This document shows positions 9,285 through 17,801 of a stretch of 64,000 nt of DNA, piece after piece. Numbering within the stretch: position 1 is the stretch's first letter; the number at the start of each line of letters is the position of its first letter. The stretch lies in the NCBI GenBank assembly GCA_964552195.1, contig CAZKFM010000002.1, positions 124,001 to 188,000 on the forward strand, read 5' to 3'. A program made the position numbers and the translations under genes. The notes beneath the pieces were generated by a model. The model saw only the letters and a program-made list of their open reading frames with translations. It was not told where the DNA came from and made no database searches. Origin of the DNA: CAZKAP01 sp964552195. GTDB lineage: Bacteria; Bacteroidota; Bacteroidia; Flavobacteriales; Flavobacteriaceae.

Positions 9285-9863
9285 CTAGGTGCTGGGTTCT
9301 GAAGAGGCCTGAAACTTGAGCAGGGTCGTCGCCTGCGACCTGTTGAGTCTCAGTATGCCATTTTTAATGGTGAAATTATCGATCGTAGGCAGCATCTGGT
9401 TGAATGGAATGGTATTTCCCGAATTGGGGCATGGCGTGGGGTCCCCGCTCATCTGACCGATTTCGATCCGGCCTTCCGTTTTGAGCTCGTAGGTTCCCTC
9501 GAAGGAATCGCAACCGTTAAAGCCCGATAATACACCCGATCGGTCTAGTATAAGGTAGATGTCATCCGATTCCATCTCCTTGCCCATGAGCTCGGTCAGC
9601 ACCCATTTGGTGTTCTCCAGTCCGACGGGGGAGGAGGGAGCAGGCCCCTTCGGTCCCTTGATTTCCCTCGGTTTAGAAGGGGTAGTGGGAAGGTCTTCCC
9701 TCTCGGTGGTAGGTGCCTTGGGGACTACAGGGGGTATATGCGTGGCTTTTTCCGAAGTCGTCTGCTGTGCGTCCTCTTTCTTCTCCTTCGATTTACAGCC
9801 CGTGGCAGTCAAAGTGATCAATACCAGCGCCCAAATTAGAAATACGTTGCGTTTCCCGTTCAT
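9285..9863 (-). CDS. META-domain lipoprotein (HslJ-like)
   Basis: A 192-residue lipoprotein. The signal (NVFLIWALVLITLTATGC) ends in a lipobox, followed by a charged, Pro/Thr-rich linker. Residues about 85-190 form a META/HslJ domain, recognisable by LENTKWVLTEL, FNGCDSFEGTY and a later TPCP. The paired cysteines are typical of this fold. In E. coli, HslJ is a heat-inducible outer-membrane protein linked to novobiocin tolerance; the biochemical role is unclear. The ATG at 9863 was chosen because it begins the signal peptide directly. Confidence 0.82.
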   Translation of the reverse strand: MNGKRNVFLIWALVLITLTATGCKSKEKKEDAQQTTSEKATHIPPVVPKAPTTEREDLPTTPSKPREIKGPKGPAPSSPVGLENTKWVLTELMGKEMESDDIYLILDRSGVLSGFNGCDSFEGTYELKTEGRIEIGQMSGDPTPCPNSGNTIPFNQMLPTIDNFTIKNGILRLNRSQATTLLKFQASSEPST

Positions 9864-9986
9864 GACATTTTTTTTGCAAGACGAAATATCCTGCAAATTC
9901 TCCAGACTCACAACGGTACTCCGAAAATAGACCGAGTCTCCAATTTTCGTAACTTTTGCAAAACACTAAGGTAGAAGAGATCGCCT

Positions 9987-10478
9987 ATGAACCTATCGTT
10001 TCAAATCAATGGTAAACCGGTGTCACTGGACATCGAAGACCCTTCGACTCCGCTCCTCTGGGTAGTCAGGGACGTACTCCTGCTCAAGGGCACAAAGTTT
10101 GGATGCGGCATGTCCGCCTGTGGAGCCTGCACCCTGCATGTGGATGGTCAGGCCATTCGTTCCTGCTCCTATCCCGTTAGTTTTGTGGAGGGCAAAAGTG
10201 TGGTAACCATAGAGGGCCTGGGCACACCCGAAGATCCCCATCCGGTACAGCAGGCCTGGATAGAGGAAGTAGTGCCTCAATGCGGGTACTGCCAGCCGGG
10301 CTTTATGATGGCAACCGCTGCTCTGCTCAAGGAAAATTCGTCCCCATCGGACTCGGAGATAGATCGTAGCATAACCAACGTTTGCCGATGTGCCACCTAT
10401 TATCGGATGCGTAAGGCCATCTACCGTGCAGTCGAATTGAATCGGGAATACACCACAAAAGACGATTCTTATGAATAA
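9987..10478 (+). CDS. (2Fe-2S) subunit of a molybdenum hydroxylase, IorA-like
   Basis: A 163-residue iron-sulfur subunit of the xanthine oxidase/aldehyde oxidoreductase family. The N-terminal plant-type ferredoxin cluster is CGMSACGACTL with a later Cys. The C-terminal cluster is CGYCQPGF and NVCRCATYYRM. The small size without an FAD subunit matches isoquinoline 1-oxidoreductase alpha (IorA). It would relay electrons from the molybdenum centre of the next gene product to an external acceptor. It overlaps the large-subunit gene by 8 bp, implying translational coupling. Confidence 0.92.
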   Translation: MNLSFQINGKPVSLDIEDPSTPLLWVVRDVLLLKGTKFGCGMSACGACTLHVDGQAIRSCSYPVSFVEGKSVVTIEGLGTPEDPHPVQQAWIEEVVPQCGYCQPGFMMATAALLKENSSPSDSEIDRSITNVCRCATYYRMRKAIYRAVELNREYTTKDDSYE

Positions 10479-12618
10479 GCCGGTTTCACGAAGGAAATTT
10501 TTGGTCCGGGGAGGATTGGGAACACTGGGCGTTTTAGCTGTTGGAACGTATCTGGGGCGCAATCCCTTGCGCAGGGCCATATTGAAGACGGTAGAAACCG
10601 CACCGCCCTTTTATCAGGGGCAGGGAACCGAACCCCAACTTTGGTTCGAACTCACTAAGGAGAATACGCTCGTCTTTCATTCCCCTAAAGTGGAAATGGG
10701 ACAAGGCGCTTTTACCAGTTTCGCACAGATTATTCACGACGAGATGGATGTGGACATCGATCAGATTCGGGTAGTTGGGGCCGCTACGAGCACTGGCGTC
10801 ATTGACGGTCTGAGTACAGGAGGAAGCCTCTCCGTCGGTGGCCTTTGGCAACCCCTGAGGGAATTGTCCGCTACCATGCGTGAAATGCTGAAGAAACAGG
10901 CCGCCGATCAATGGGGCGTTACTCCTGGTGAAGTGAATACCGGAAGCGGAATGCTCAGTTCAGGAGAAAAAAAAATGACCTATGCCGAGGCGGCGACCGG
11001 GGTGACGGACTGGGAGATTCCGAAGACTCCGGAGCTCAGACCGGTTAAGGATTACCGACTGGTGGGTACACCCGTTCCCCGCATCGACCTGGAAGAAAAG
11101 GTATTCGGTACGGCCCCCTTTGGTCTGGATGCCGAAATGCCAGATATGCTCCACGCGGCCATAGTAAGGCCCTCGGCGGTAGGAGCCCGTATGGTCGGAG
11201 TGGACAGCAGTAAGGCGGAACAAATGCCGGGTGTAGTTAAAGTGTGCCGTATCGATGACTGGGTGGGTGTGGTAGCCCAAACATACAGCCAGGCACTGGC
11301 TGCCCGGCAGGCACTACAGGTCGAATGGGACATTCCCCGGAAATGGACCGAGGAAGACCTTCGGGATATGTTGCAGGTGGGCAAGGGGCGACGTATGATC
11401 ACTCAGAAAGTAGGAGGGCACCTGGATACAGAAGAAGATCGTGTTGAGACCCTGGAGTTCACTACGCCACTCGGCGCCCATGCCCAACTTGAACCCAACG
11501 GTGCTGTGGTCCACTACCGAGATGGTAAAGTTCAGGTAATACTTTCCACGCAGGTGCCGGGTCAGACCCGTAGGCAAGTAGCAAAGGCATTAGATCTGGA
11601 CGAGGAGGATGTCGATATCGTTCCCACTTACCTGGGCGGGGGATTCGGGCGCCGGCTGAATACCTCACATGCCGTTCAGGTAGCCCAGCTCTCCAGGGAA
11701 GTGGGAAGGCCCGTCAAGTATATTTTCACACGTAAAGATGAATTCCAGCACGATACGTTTCGTCCGCCTACGCATCACATCATGAAAGGTAAGCTGGACC
11801 CGGGTGGTAGGCTTCATCACCTGGAGCATCATTATGCGAGCGGTGATGTGGCACATGGCTCGCCCATGTTTCCCAAGGCAATGACCGCCATTATTGGGAC
11901 CGACGTAGGGGCAGCCCGGGGCGGCAACCTTATGTACGGGAATATTCCTAACAAGAGAGCCGTTCAATGGCATACCTCCCTGCCTTTTGCAACGAGTTGG
12001 TGGCGCAGCCTGGGACTGCTGGCCAATACCTTCGCCATCGAGAGCTTCATGGATGAAATGGCGGTAAAGACTGGCCAGGATCCGGTGCAATTTCGGTTGG
12101 CCCATCTCGGCGATAGCAATGGACAGGAACGCATCCGAAATGTTATTCTTATGGCAGCCGAAAAGGCGGGGTACGAGGATGGGGTGAAGGATGGCCGGGC
12201 CATGGGATTTGCCGCATCTATTGACACCAACGCTCCCTGCGCCCAGGTCGCTGAGGTTTCCATAGAGGACAATGAGATACGCGTGCACAAGGTGACCTGC
12301 GCCTTCGATTGCGGGATCGCCGTGAATCCGGATCAGGTAAGGGCCCAGTGCGAAGGCTCCATCATCATGGGACTGAGTGCAACACTGTACGAGAAAATGA
12401 CATTAAGAGATGGGGAACTTTATCCGATCATCTATGGACCGTACCAGATGGCCCAGCTCAAACATGCACCGAGGGAGATCGATGTCCATCTGATTCAGGG
12501 GGCGGATATCCCCTTGCCGGTGGGTGAACCTCCCCTGGGACCGATCGGCGCGGCCATAGCCAATGCAGTTAAGCGTCTTACGGGAAAAAGGCTTACCGAT
12601 ATTCCGCTCAGCCTGTAG
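10471..12618 (+). CDS. Molybdopterin-binding subunit of a molybdenum hydroxylase, IorB-like, Tat-exported
   Basis: A 715-residue large subunit. The N-terminus carries a twin-arginine signal (SRRKFL plus a hydrophobic stretch), so the folded heterodimer is probably exported to the periplasm with its small subunit. Family landmarks include GGGFGRR in the cofactor-binding half and GEPPLGP near the C-terminus, which supplies the conserved catalytic Glu. The domain order is that of the IorB/aldehyde dehydrogenase type that binds a molybdopterin cytosine dinucleotide cofactor. The substrate is likely an aldehyde or N-heterocycle but cannot be named. No XdhC-type or MoCo assembly gene is adjacent. 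Confidence 0.9.
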   Translation: MNKPVSRRKFLVRGGLGTLGVLAVGTYLGRNPLRRAILKTVETAPPFYQGQGTEPQLWFELTKENTLVFHSPKVEMGQGAFTSFAQIIHDEMDVDIDQIRVVGAATSTGVIDGLSTGGSLSVGGLWQPLRELSATMREMLKKQAADQWGVTPGEVNTGSGMLSSGEKKMTYAEAATGVTDWEIPKTPELRPVKDYRLVGTPVPRIDLEEKVFGTAPFGLDAEMPDMLHAAIVRPSAVGARMVGVDSSKAEQMPGVVKVCRIDDWVGVVAQTYSQALAARQALQVEWDIPRKWTEEDLRDMLQVGKGRRMITQKVGGHLDTEEDRVETLEFTTPLGAHAQLEPNGAVVHYRDGKVQVILSTQVPGQTRRQVAKALDLDEEDVDIVPTYLGGGFGRRLNTSHAVQVAQLSREVGRPVKYIFTRKDEFQHDTFRPPTHHIMKGKLDPGGRLHHLEHHYASGDVAHGSPMFPKAMTAIIGTDVGAARGGNLMYGNIPNKRAVQWHTSLPFATSWWRSLGLLANTFAIESFMDEMAVKTGQDPVQFRLAHLGDSNGQERIRNVILMAAEKAGYEDGVKDGRAMGFAASIDTNAPCAQVAEVSIEDNEIRVHKVTCAFDCGIAVNPDQVRAQCEGSIIMGLSATLYEKMTLRDGELYPIIYGPYQMAQLKHAPREIDVHLIQGADIPLPVGEPPLGPIGAAIANAVKRLTGKRLTDIPLSL

Positions 12619-12631
12619 ACCCATTCAGGAA

Positions 12632-13367
12632 CTAGTTGTCTTCCGCTTTGCGGAAAGGAGCGAGTTTCCTGTCCTTCCTTGCGATACCAGAGGAAAATGA
12701 GCGGGGTATACAGGAAATAGGTTAATCCACCCGCCATGGAGGCGTAAACGGGAGAGATGGATTTGACGAACAGGGTAAGCAGGATGGAAAGCAGTGGAAC
12801 GGAGAACATAATAATCAGCCGGCTCTTCTGCCAGCGTGTGAGGGCGATTTCGTATTCGCTGAGCACTAGCGCTTTCTTCAGCCTCAGGGCACGCAAGTAA
12901 AACAGGTACAGTACGAAATAAAGAGCGAAGGCGATAAAGCCGTAATACACCATCAGGTCGGGTACCTACTCCCCCCGAATGTTCAGCGTCACATCGGTCT
13001 GGAATATCAGGTTGGTGAGGAAGAGGGTCGAAAACCGTAGCGGGTACACATAGAAGATGATAAGGGCGATAAAAACCGTGTTCAGCATCTGGAACACGGA
13101 ATCGTTCAGGGAATACATTTCCGAGAAGTGTAAATGCTCTTTCCAGATAATAAATATGAAAGTGATGCTGATGAGAAAGGCTGGCAGGGTCTTGGTAAAC
13201 CTAAGCAAGTCTTCGAAGGAGTTGGGATTGGATAGATTAAATATCAGCAGGGTGATGGCAATCCCGAAAACGGCATCGGTTAGATTGTCCAGCCGGGATG
13301 CCGTTTCGCCGCGGTATAGCACGTAGGGGTCGTGCCGGCGGTTCGTGTAGATCTGATCTCGGATCAT
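12632..13367 (-). pseudogene. TMEM175/DUF1211-like potassium channel, interrupted
   Basis: The 5' part (12966-13367) encodes 133 residues including SRLDNLTDAVFGIAITLLIF, which matches the channel-forming first helix of TMEM175 proteins (usually with an FSD motif, here LTD). It ends at an in-frame TAG (12966-12968). The same frame reopens four codons later at an ATG (12953), encoding further membrane helices (MVYYGFIAFALYFVLY onward). That part runs 124 bp into the antisense of the IorB gene. Removing one copy of the tandem AAGG near 12672-12679 would instead end the protein at a TAG at 12632, 13 bp clear of IorB. I therefore read this as one gene of about 243 codons carrying a nonsense codon and a 4-bp duplication. 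Readthrough or a split protein is possible but less likely. Confidence 0.68.
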
Positions 13368-13452
13368 GAGTATGGGTGATTAGGTCGCCCTTAATTTAGT
13401 CAGAATTAGGATGAAGGCGCAAGCCGTTTACTCAGAGCCGCTGCGCACCCCT

Positions 13453-14142
13453 TTAGTCTATTCGTTTGGCAAATCTCTGCATGTCATAGCCTATGAACAG
13501 GCTTGCCAGTACACCGACTAATGTCCCGAGTAAGAACAATAAAGCTATGCCAATCACGGGAACCCAGCAGAACACGGCACCCAGGCCACTGAGCAATAAG
13601 ATGATCGCTGTGCTCCTTTGAAAATGCCTGCTTTGCCGTATCGCGGTATAAAACATCAAGGCGGACAGCCCTCCGAAAAGGATACTAATGAGCCAGGCCG
13701 TTCCATGGAACTGGGCTAAGAGTGATTCGGAGGCGGCAATTACAGCAGATTGCTGTATCGGGCTGCTTACTTCAAAATAGGTGTCAGAAAGTGCGTAGAG
13801 TTCACGTATAGGACGGGTGAACAGTACGGCTACGGTAGAGATCAGTCCGGTGATCAGGGCCAGTAATGAAACGGAAGCAAATCGTTCTCTTAAGACGGCC
13901 CACAGCCCAAGATAAACAGGGAATTGCAAGAGGGTTCCGATCAGAACAATCGGATCCAGTTTCATGAAATATACCCAGGGCCGGGACCTGATTCCCTCCA
14001 GAACCATGAGGCCGTCGTGATCGTCAAACAATTGAGGCCAAATGAAATAGCCTGCTATTGCGAAAATCACGGTGACCGCCTGAATCCAGGCCACCCAGCC
14101 AACGATGTGTATTAGGTGAGCAAAAGGAGTCGGCTGAGACAT
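13453..14142 (-). CDS. Six-helix membrane protein, DUF4386-like
   Basis: A 229-residue integral membrane protein with about six hydrophobic segments: near 10-33, 60-80, 88-108, 145-165, 175-195 and 200-220. The topology and the conserved FHGTAWLISILFGGLSALMFY segment recall DUF4386-type proteins, whose function is unknown. A second, broken DUF4386 gene lies at 17076-17801, so this may be a paralogue. It begins 12 bp after the DUF1801 gene and is probably part of a minus-strand operon starting near 15718. Confidence 0.65.
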   Translation of the reverse strand: MSQPTPFAHLIHIVGWVAWIQAVTVIFAIAGYFIWPQLFDDHDGLMVLEGIRSRPWVYFMKLDPIVLIGTLLQFPVYLGLWAVLRERFASVSLLALITGLISTVAVLFTRPIRELYALSDTYFEVSSPIQQSAVIAASESLLAQFHGTAWLISILFGGLSALMFYTAIRQSRHFQRSTAIILLLSGLGAVFCWVPVIGIALLFLLGTLVGVLASLFIGYDMQRFAKRID

Positions 14143-14154
14143 AAGTACGGGGGG

Positions 14155-14592
14155 CTAGTTCTTGATCTTGGATACGGTAACCCCGGTTATTTTGGCGGGT
14201 TTGTCCATCTCAGTGCGGGCAAGGTCGATGGCTTCCCGTAAAAGGGTTTGAACGGCTGGGTTTTGCCAGTCGTCCGGCTGTTCCACGGGTAAATGTCGAA
14301 TCAACTTCCCCGTTCCCTGTAGTAATCCTTCAGGATCTTGGAGCAAGGCCCCCTTGTTAAAGCCGAGATTGAGATGTCCGGTGTAAACCGGGACATGGCA
14401 GTAGGCGTCGGAAAGCCGCTCGGATAGTGAGAAAACTGCTGTCAGGGCGTGGGTGTGGTAGAGAATTTCGATGGCTTCGGCGTTGAAACTGAGCAGGTAA
14501 TTCCGTAACTCACAGAAGGTTTGCACCAGCTGGGAGGGTTTGCTGTCCAGGTGCCTGAGGAAGTCCGGGTGTATGGGGCGGTTGGTGATCAT
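14155..14592 (-). CDS. DUF1801-like protein
   Basis: A 145-residue soluble protein. The pattern LRNYLLSFNAEAIEILYHTHAL followed by HLNLGFNKGALLQDPEGLLQGTG resembles the DUF1801 (YdhG-like) fold, in which a substrate-binding beta-sheet ends with a GTGKxxRHL-type segment, here GTGKLIRHL. The biochemical role is unknown. The ATG at 14592 was chosen because it overlaps the TGA of the preceding HD gene in an ATGA arrangement, a translational-coupling signature. A longer start at 14607 would lie inside that gene. Confidence 0.75.
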   Translation of the reverse strand: MITNRPIHPDFLRHLDSKPSQLVQTFCELRNYLLSFNAEAIEILYHTHALTAVFSLSERLSDAYCHVPVYTGHLNLGFNKGALLQDPEGLLQGTGKLIRHLPVEQPDDWQNPAVQTLLREAIDLARTEMDKPAKITGVTVSKIKN

Positions 14593-15200
14593 GAAAGCGA
14601 TTCCCATTCGGCCTGCAGGTTCTGACGGGCCTGTTGTTCATACGTTTCTCTAAAAAAAGAGGTCTGAAAAATTCTTTCTCGGCTCATGAGCTCGGCAAGC
14701 ACCTTTCTTCGGCCCCTGCGAAAGACCCAGTTGGGAAAAAGGAGATACTCTTCCCGGATGCCTTCCCGATAGCTTTCGTAACGTTCCAGTGATTGCCCCA
14801 GGATACTCAGGTCCAGGTCGATCAGAATCCGGGTGTCCGGATCTTCAGACTCCTTATGCCCTTCGGTAGCCATGATCTGCGCATGACAGGAATCCACTCG
14901 GTGAAATGAAGTTTGTGACAACCAGTCCTTCATCCATTCGGCACTCCGCTTTTCGTTGTCTTTACGCCCTGGCCGGTACACACTATCGTGGTAAAAAATG
15001 GAAAAAAGAAGGGTGTCGCGGTCCTCAATGCGATCGGGGTATTTTCCGAGTTCTCCTATCATATCCCTGAGATGCTGAAGGGCATGATAATGGCGGTGGG
15101 CCTCGGAATATCTGTCGGCCAGCTTGTGCCAGGCCTCGACGATCAATTCCACATTGCTGCTGTATTTCGCGAAAAGTTCTTTGAATAATTCCTCCAGCAA
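14589..15200 (-). CDS. HD-domain metal-dependent phosphohydrolase-like protein
   Basis: About 203 residues. HYHALQHL and the FYHDSVYRPGRKDNEKRSAEW segment are the hallmarks of the predicted HD-superfamily hydrolases related to N-methyl-D-aspartate receptor NMDAR2C-like annotations. His and Asp in FYHD are the metal ligands. No ATG fits the family start. The open frame extends to 15386, but its first part is antisense-like and overlaps the upstream gene. A TTG at 15200 just before LEELFKELFAKYS gives the expected length, so the start is uncertain. It is coupled to the downstream DUF1801 gene through an ATGA overlap. Confidence 0.72.
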   Translation of the reverse strand: MLEELFKELFAKYSSNVELIVEAWHKLADRYSEAHRHYHALQHLRDMIGELGKYPDRIEDRDTLLFSIFYHDSVYRPGRKDNEKRSAEWMKDWLSQTSFHRVDSCHAQIMATEGHKESEDPDTRILIDLDLSILGQSLERYESYREGIREEYLLFPNWVFRRGRRKVLAELMSRERIFQTSFFRETYEQQARQNLQAEWESLS

Positions 15201-15301
15201 ATCGATTTCCTTAATGAGTGCCTGTAAAAGGTACGAAAAATATGACCCAAAAATAAGACCCTCTGGTCTGTACCGCGAGGATCGGTGAAACCGGAATGCG
15301 G

Positions 15302-15718
15302 CTAGGTAACAAGCAGAAGGAGTAGGATCAGGGTCAGCCCTCCTATGATGGTCGTAAACCAGCCCATCTGTTTCGATCGTGTCCAACCCGAAAGGCCGAT
15401 CATGGCGATCAATGAAAAAATACCCACGAAAAATGAAATACTCCCGATAACTCTGGGGAGCAGCAGCTCATCACCCGTAATTTTAAATGGGTAGCCCGGG
15501 GTTGTTTTCATGAGTATATTGGTCATGGAGAAGATGACGGCTATAAACGAGCTTGAGGCAATGATGGCGGCACGCATGACCAGGTCCAGTACCCGACCCC
15601 TGGCCCTAGAAACCAAAATATTGGCGACTGCCGCAATGGAGAAACCACCGAGTAGCGAACTGGTCAGGATGAACTGATTCGCCAGCTGATTCCAGTATTC
15701 AAAGGAGAGTTCTGTCAT
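15302..15718 (-). CDS. Four-helix membrane protein of unknown function
   Basis: A 138-residue membrane protein with hydrophobic segments near 15-36, 46-66, 88-110 and 118-137. The first soluble stretch (MTELSFEYWNQLANQ) is short. No motif tied to a known family was recognised. It appears to be the first gene of the minus-strand cluster that continues through the HD, DUF1801 and DUF4386-like genes. Confidence 0.65.
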   Translation of the reverse strand: MTELSFEYWNQLANQFILTSSLLGGFSIAAVANILVSRARGRVLDLVMRAAIIASSSFIAVIFSMTNILMKTTPGYPFKITGDELLLPRVIGSISFFVGIFSLIAMIGLSGWTRSKQMGWFTTIIGGLTLILLLLLVT

Positions 15719-16174
15719 GATACGAAAGTATTACAGGTTTGCGCAATGATGTACGGCCAGTAGTACTAAGTTAGCGAAAAGCCCAAGGAATAGGGTGCTG
15801 GCCGTTCCGTACTCGAGTATGATGGCCCTCAGCATTAATAACTATTCCTTAGGCGAAGTTTTGAAGGAAAATCTGCGAGCAACGCGTTTGGTCTGATCGA
15901 AAAATACACGATTTCTGCGTGATTTCTTAGGGTCTTTCGCGATCGTTATTGTTGTCCGAGGGATGGCGAATATCCCATTGATGGTTATGAAGAAGCGGAA
16001 CTTCGGGATAGAGTGTATTGAACTCTAGTGTTTATTGAAGACACCCTATAGGCCTACGAGTATTTTCCTAATGCGGATTCCCAATCTCTGATGGACATAG
16101 GCTGACAATAGTAACCTCAGGGATTCTAGTCGTACCCCACTATATTTAGATCAAAAGGAGAAATATACAAGGGA
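15719..16174. other. Intergenic region with possible gene remnant
   Basis: 456 bp without an intact gene. An imperfect inverted repeat joins CCAAGGAATAG (about 15784-15794) and CTATTCCTTAGG (about 15842-15853). One + frame from 15923 to about 16105 reads like protein sequence (EYPIDGYEEAELRDRVY, then EYFPNADSQSLMDIG) but is broken by TGA and TAG codons. This could be a decayed gene. Close to the end, TATATTTA (16141-16148) resembles a -7 element for the peptidase gene. Confidence 0.35.
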
Positions 16175-16996
16175 ATGAAGGCTATAGTGTTCGCGTTATT
16201 TTGGTTTTCCCTGACGGCCTGTGCCCAGCCATTGCCGGAGAAACGACTCAGCCAATTCCGCCTGAACGTCGACTATCAGTTTTCAGATGAAGGGGTTAGC
16301 ATCGAGCTGACGAATCCACTCAAAGCCCCGATTCGTTTCTGGGTGATGTCTGAGGACCGAAAGCTAAAGAGAGTATTAAAGGGATTGAATCCACTGGTGT
16401 TGCCTCCGGAAAGCGATACCATTGTTAGAGTGGAGGCAGGTGATATCCGCGATCAAAGTCTGGGATTTGATGTGCGACTGGGAGATTCCTCCCGAATGGC
16501 ACGTGGGGGATCCCTGGCCCTGCCTTTCCCGACTGGTCGCTCATATCAGGTCATTCAGGGATACAACGGGGCGTTTTCCCATCAGACCGACTGGTCTCGC
16601 TATGCGCTCGATTTCTCACTGAAGGTTGGGGATACCATTTGCTCGGCGGCCGATGGCTATGTGGTCGGCGTAGTAGACGGTTACATTCATGGCGGACCCG
16701 AAGAGAAATGGAAACCGTACGGGAATTTTGTTACTCTATTCCATCCTGACCGGGATCTGTTCACGCAATATGTGCATCTCAGACACCGGGGTAGCCTGGT
16801 CCGTGTCGGAGACCGGGTACTTCAGGGTCAGCCCATAGGGTTGTCTGGACAGACCGGTCAGACCACCACTCCACATCTGCATTTTAACTGCCTGCAGCCT
16901 TCGCCCAAAGGAGAGGGGTTGGTTTCCATTCCAGTGGATAGCTTGGGGCGTTATGCGACCAGGCAACTGCAATCGGGGAGTACAGTTTCCCACTAA
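16175..16996 (+). CDS. M23-family metallopeptidase lipoprotein
   Basis: A 273-residue lipoprotein (signal ending LTAC, Cys16). Residues about 130-255 form a LytM/M23 peptidase domain: HQTDWSRYALDF supplies the first zinc ligands, YVHL the catalytic His, and TTPHLHF the final HxH. Such enzymes cleave peptide crosslinks of peptidoglycan or act as envelope regulators. The N-terminal about 110 residues are beta-rich and unrecognised. It lies on the opposite strand from the preceding cluster, with a weak promoter-like motif about 30 bp upstream. Confidence 0.85.
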   Translation: MKAIVFALFWFSLTACAQPLPEKRLSQFRLNVDYQFSDEGVSIELTNPLKAPIRFWVMSEDRKLKRVLKGLNPLVLPPESDTIVRVEAGDIRDQSLGFDVRLGDSSRMARGGSLALPFPTGRSYQVIQGYNGAFSHQTDWSRYALDFSLKVGDTICSAADGYVVGVVDGYIHGGPEEKWKPYGNFVTLFHPDRDLFTQYVHLRHRGSLVRVGDRVLQGQPIGLSGQTGQTTTPHLHFNCLQPSPKGEGLVSIPVDSLGRYATRQLQSGSTVSH

Positions 16997-17075
16997 TGGC
17001 GGATCAGATTTATGTTGGCCTATGCCTTAAGGATTTACTTATTAGCTTTAGTCCAAAATCCCCACCCTTAAGTCC

Positions 17076-17801
17076 ATGGAAACCAGAACCCGTTCACAGT
17101 CCCGATTACTAACTGCCATCGGGGGTTTCTATGCAGTGATTATCGCTGCTGGTGTTTTCGCCCATTTTTCAGTCCGGATGAATCTGCTGGAGCGATCCGC
17201 TTAAGCTGGATTTGTCGATGTTTTCCTGGCCAAGGCACAGTTGATCCACTGGAGCTTCCGGGCAGATGCCGCCATGGTGGTCTCTGATATGGTGGTCGGC
17301 CTTCTTTTCCTGTTGCTATTTAAACAAGTACATCGGTCGATTTCGCTGCTAGCGGCAGTCGCTCGCTGGATACAGTCCGCCATATTGGCTTATGGCATCT
17401 ACTATCTCATTCCACTGCTGGATTTGCTCGACAGGGCTTCTTCCACCGGATAGACGGCTAATATACCGACAGAAGTGAGTCGATTATTGACCGAGCATGC
17501 ACAGCTCTACGTACTCAGTGGGGTCTTTTTCGGACTGAGTTGCCTATTGCTGGGATACCTATTCATTCGGGCTCGGTTTATGCCTTCTTATCTGGGAGTT
17601 TTTCTGGCAATCGCTGGCTTTACCTACGTGGCAGACGGAGCGGTTAATGCCTTTCTTCCCGCCTATTCCTCCCTTACCGAGACCCTGGAAGCCATTGCGG
17701 CGCTCTTTGCTGAAATTTACCTCTGCCTCTGGCTCCTGATATTCGGAATCCGCGGGCTTAATTCGAGTAGTTCTTCAAATACGGCAGCCTCAGGAGACTA
17801 A
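17076..17801 (+). pseudogene. DUF4386-family membrane protein broken by two in-frame stops
   Basis: A single reading frame from the ATG at 17076 to the TAA at 17799 encodes a typical DUF4386 protein of about 240 residues, but it is interrupted by TAA at 17202-17204 and TAG at 17451-17453. The three pieces follow each other in the family order: a first helix with AVIIAAGVFAHFSVR; then the WSFRADAAMVVSDM segment and two helices; then a VFFGLSCLLLGYLF helix and FLAIAGFTYVADGAVNAFLP. There is no frameshift, only nonsense codons. It is most likely a pseudogene. It overlaps the CocE-like gene by 4 bp at its 3' end. Confidence 0.82.

Noticed and set aside
11665..12288. Open frame of 207 codons on the strand opposite IorB
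   Set aside because: It is antisense to a clear molybdenum-hydroxylase gene and shows no family pattern.
12495..12631. C-terminal extension of the second TMEM175-like piece into the IorB antisense
   Set aside because: It is better explained by a 4-bp duplication; the tail residues look like antisense IorB, not channel.
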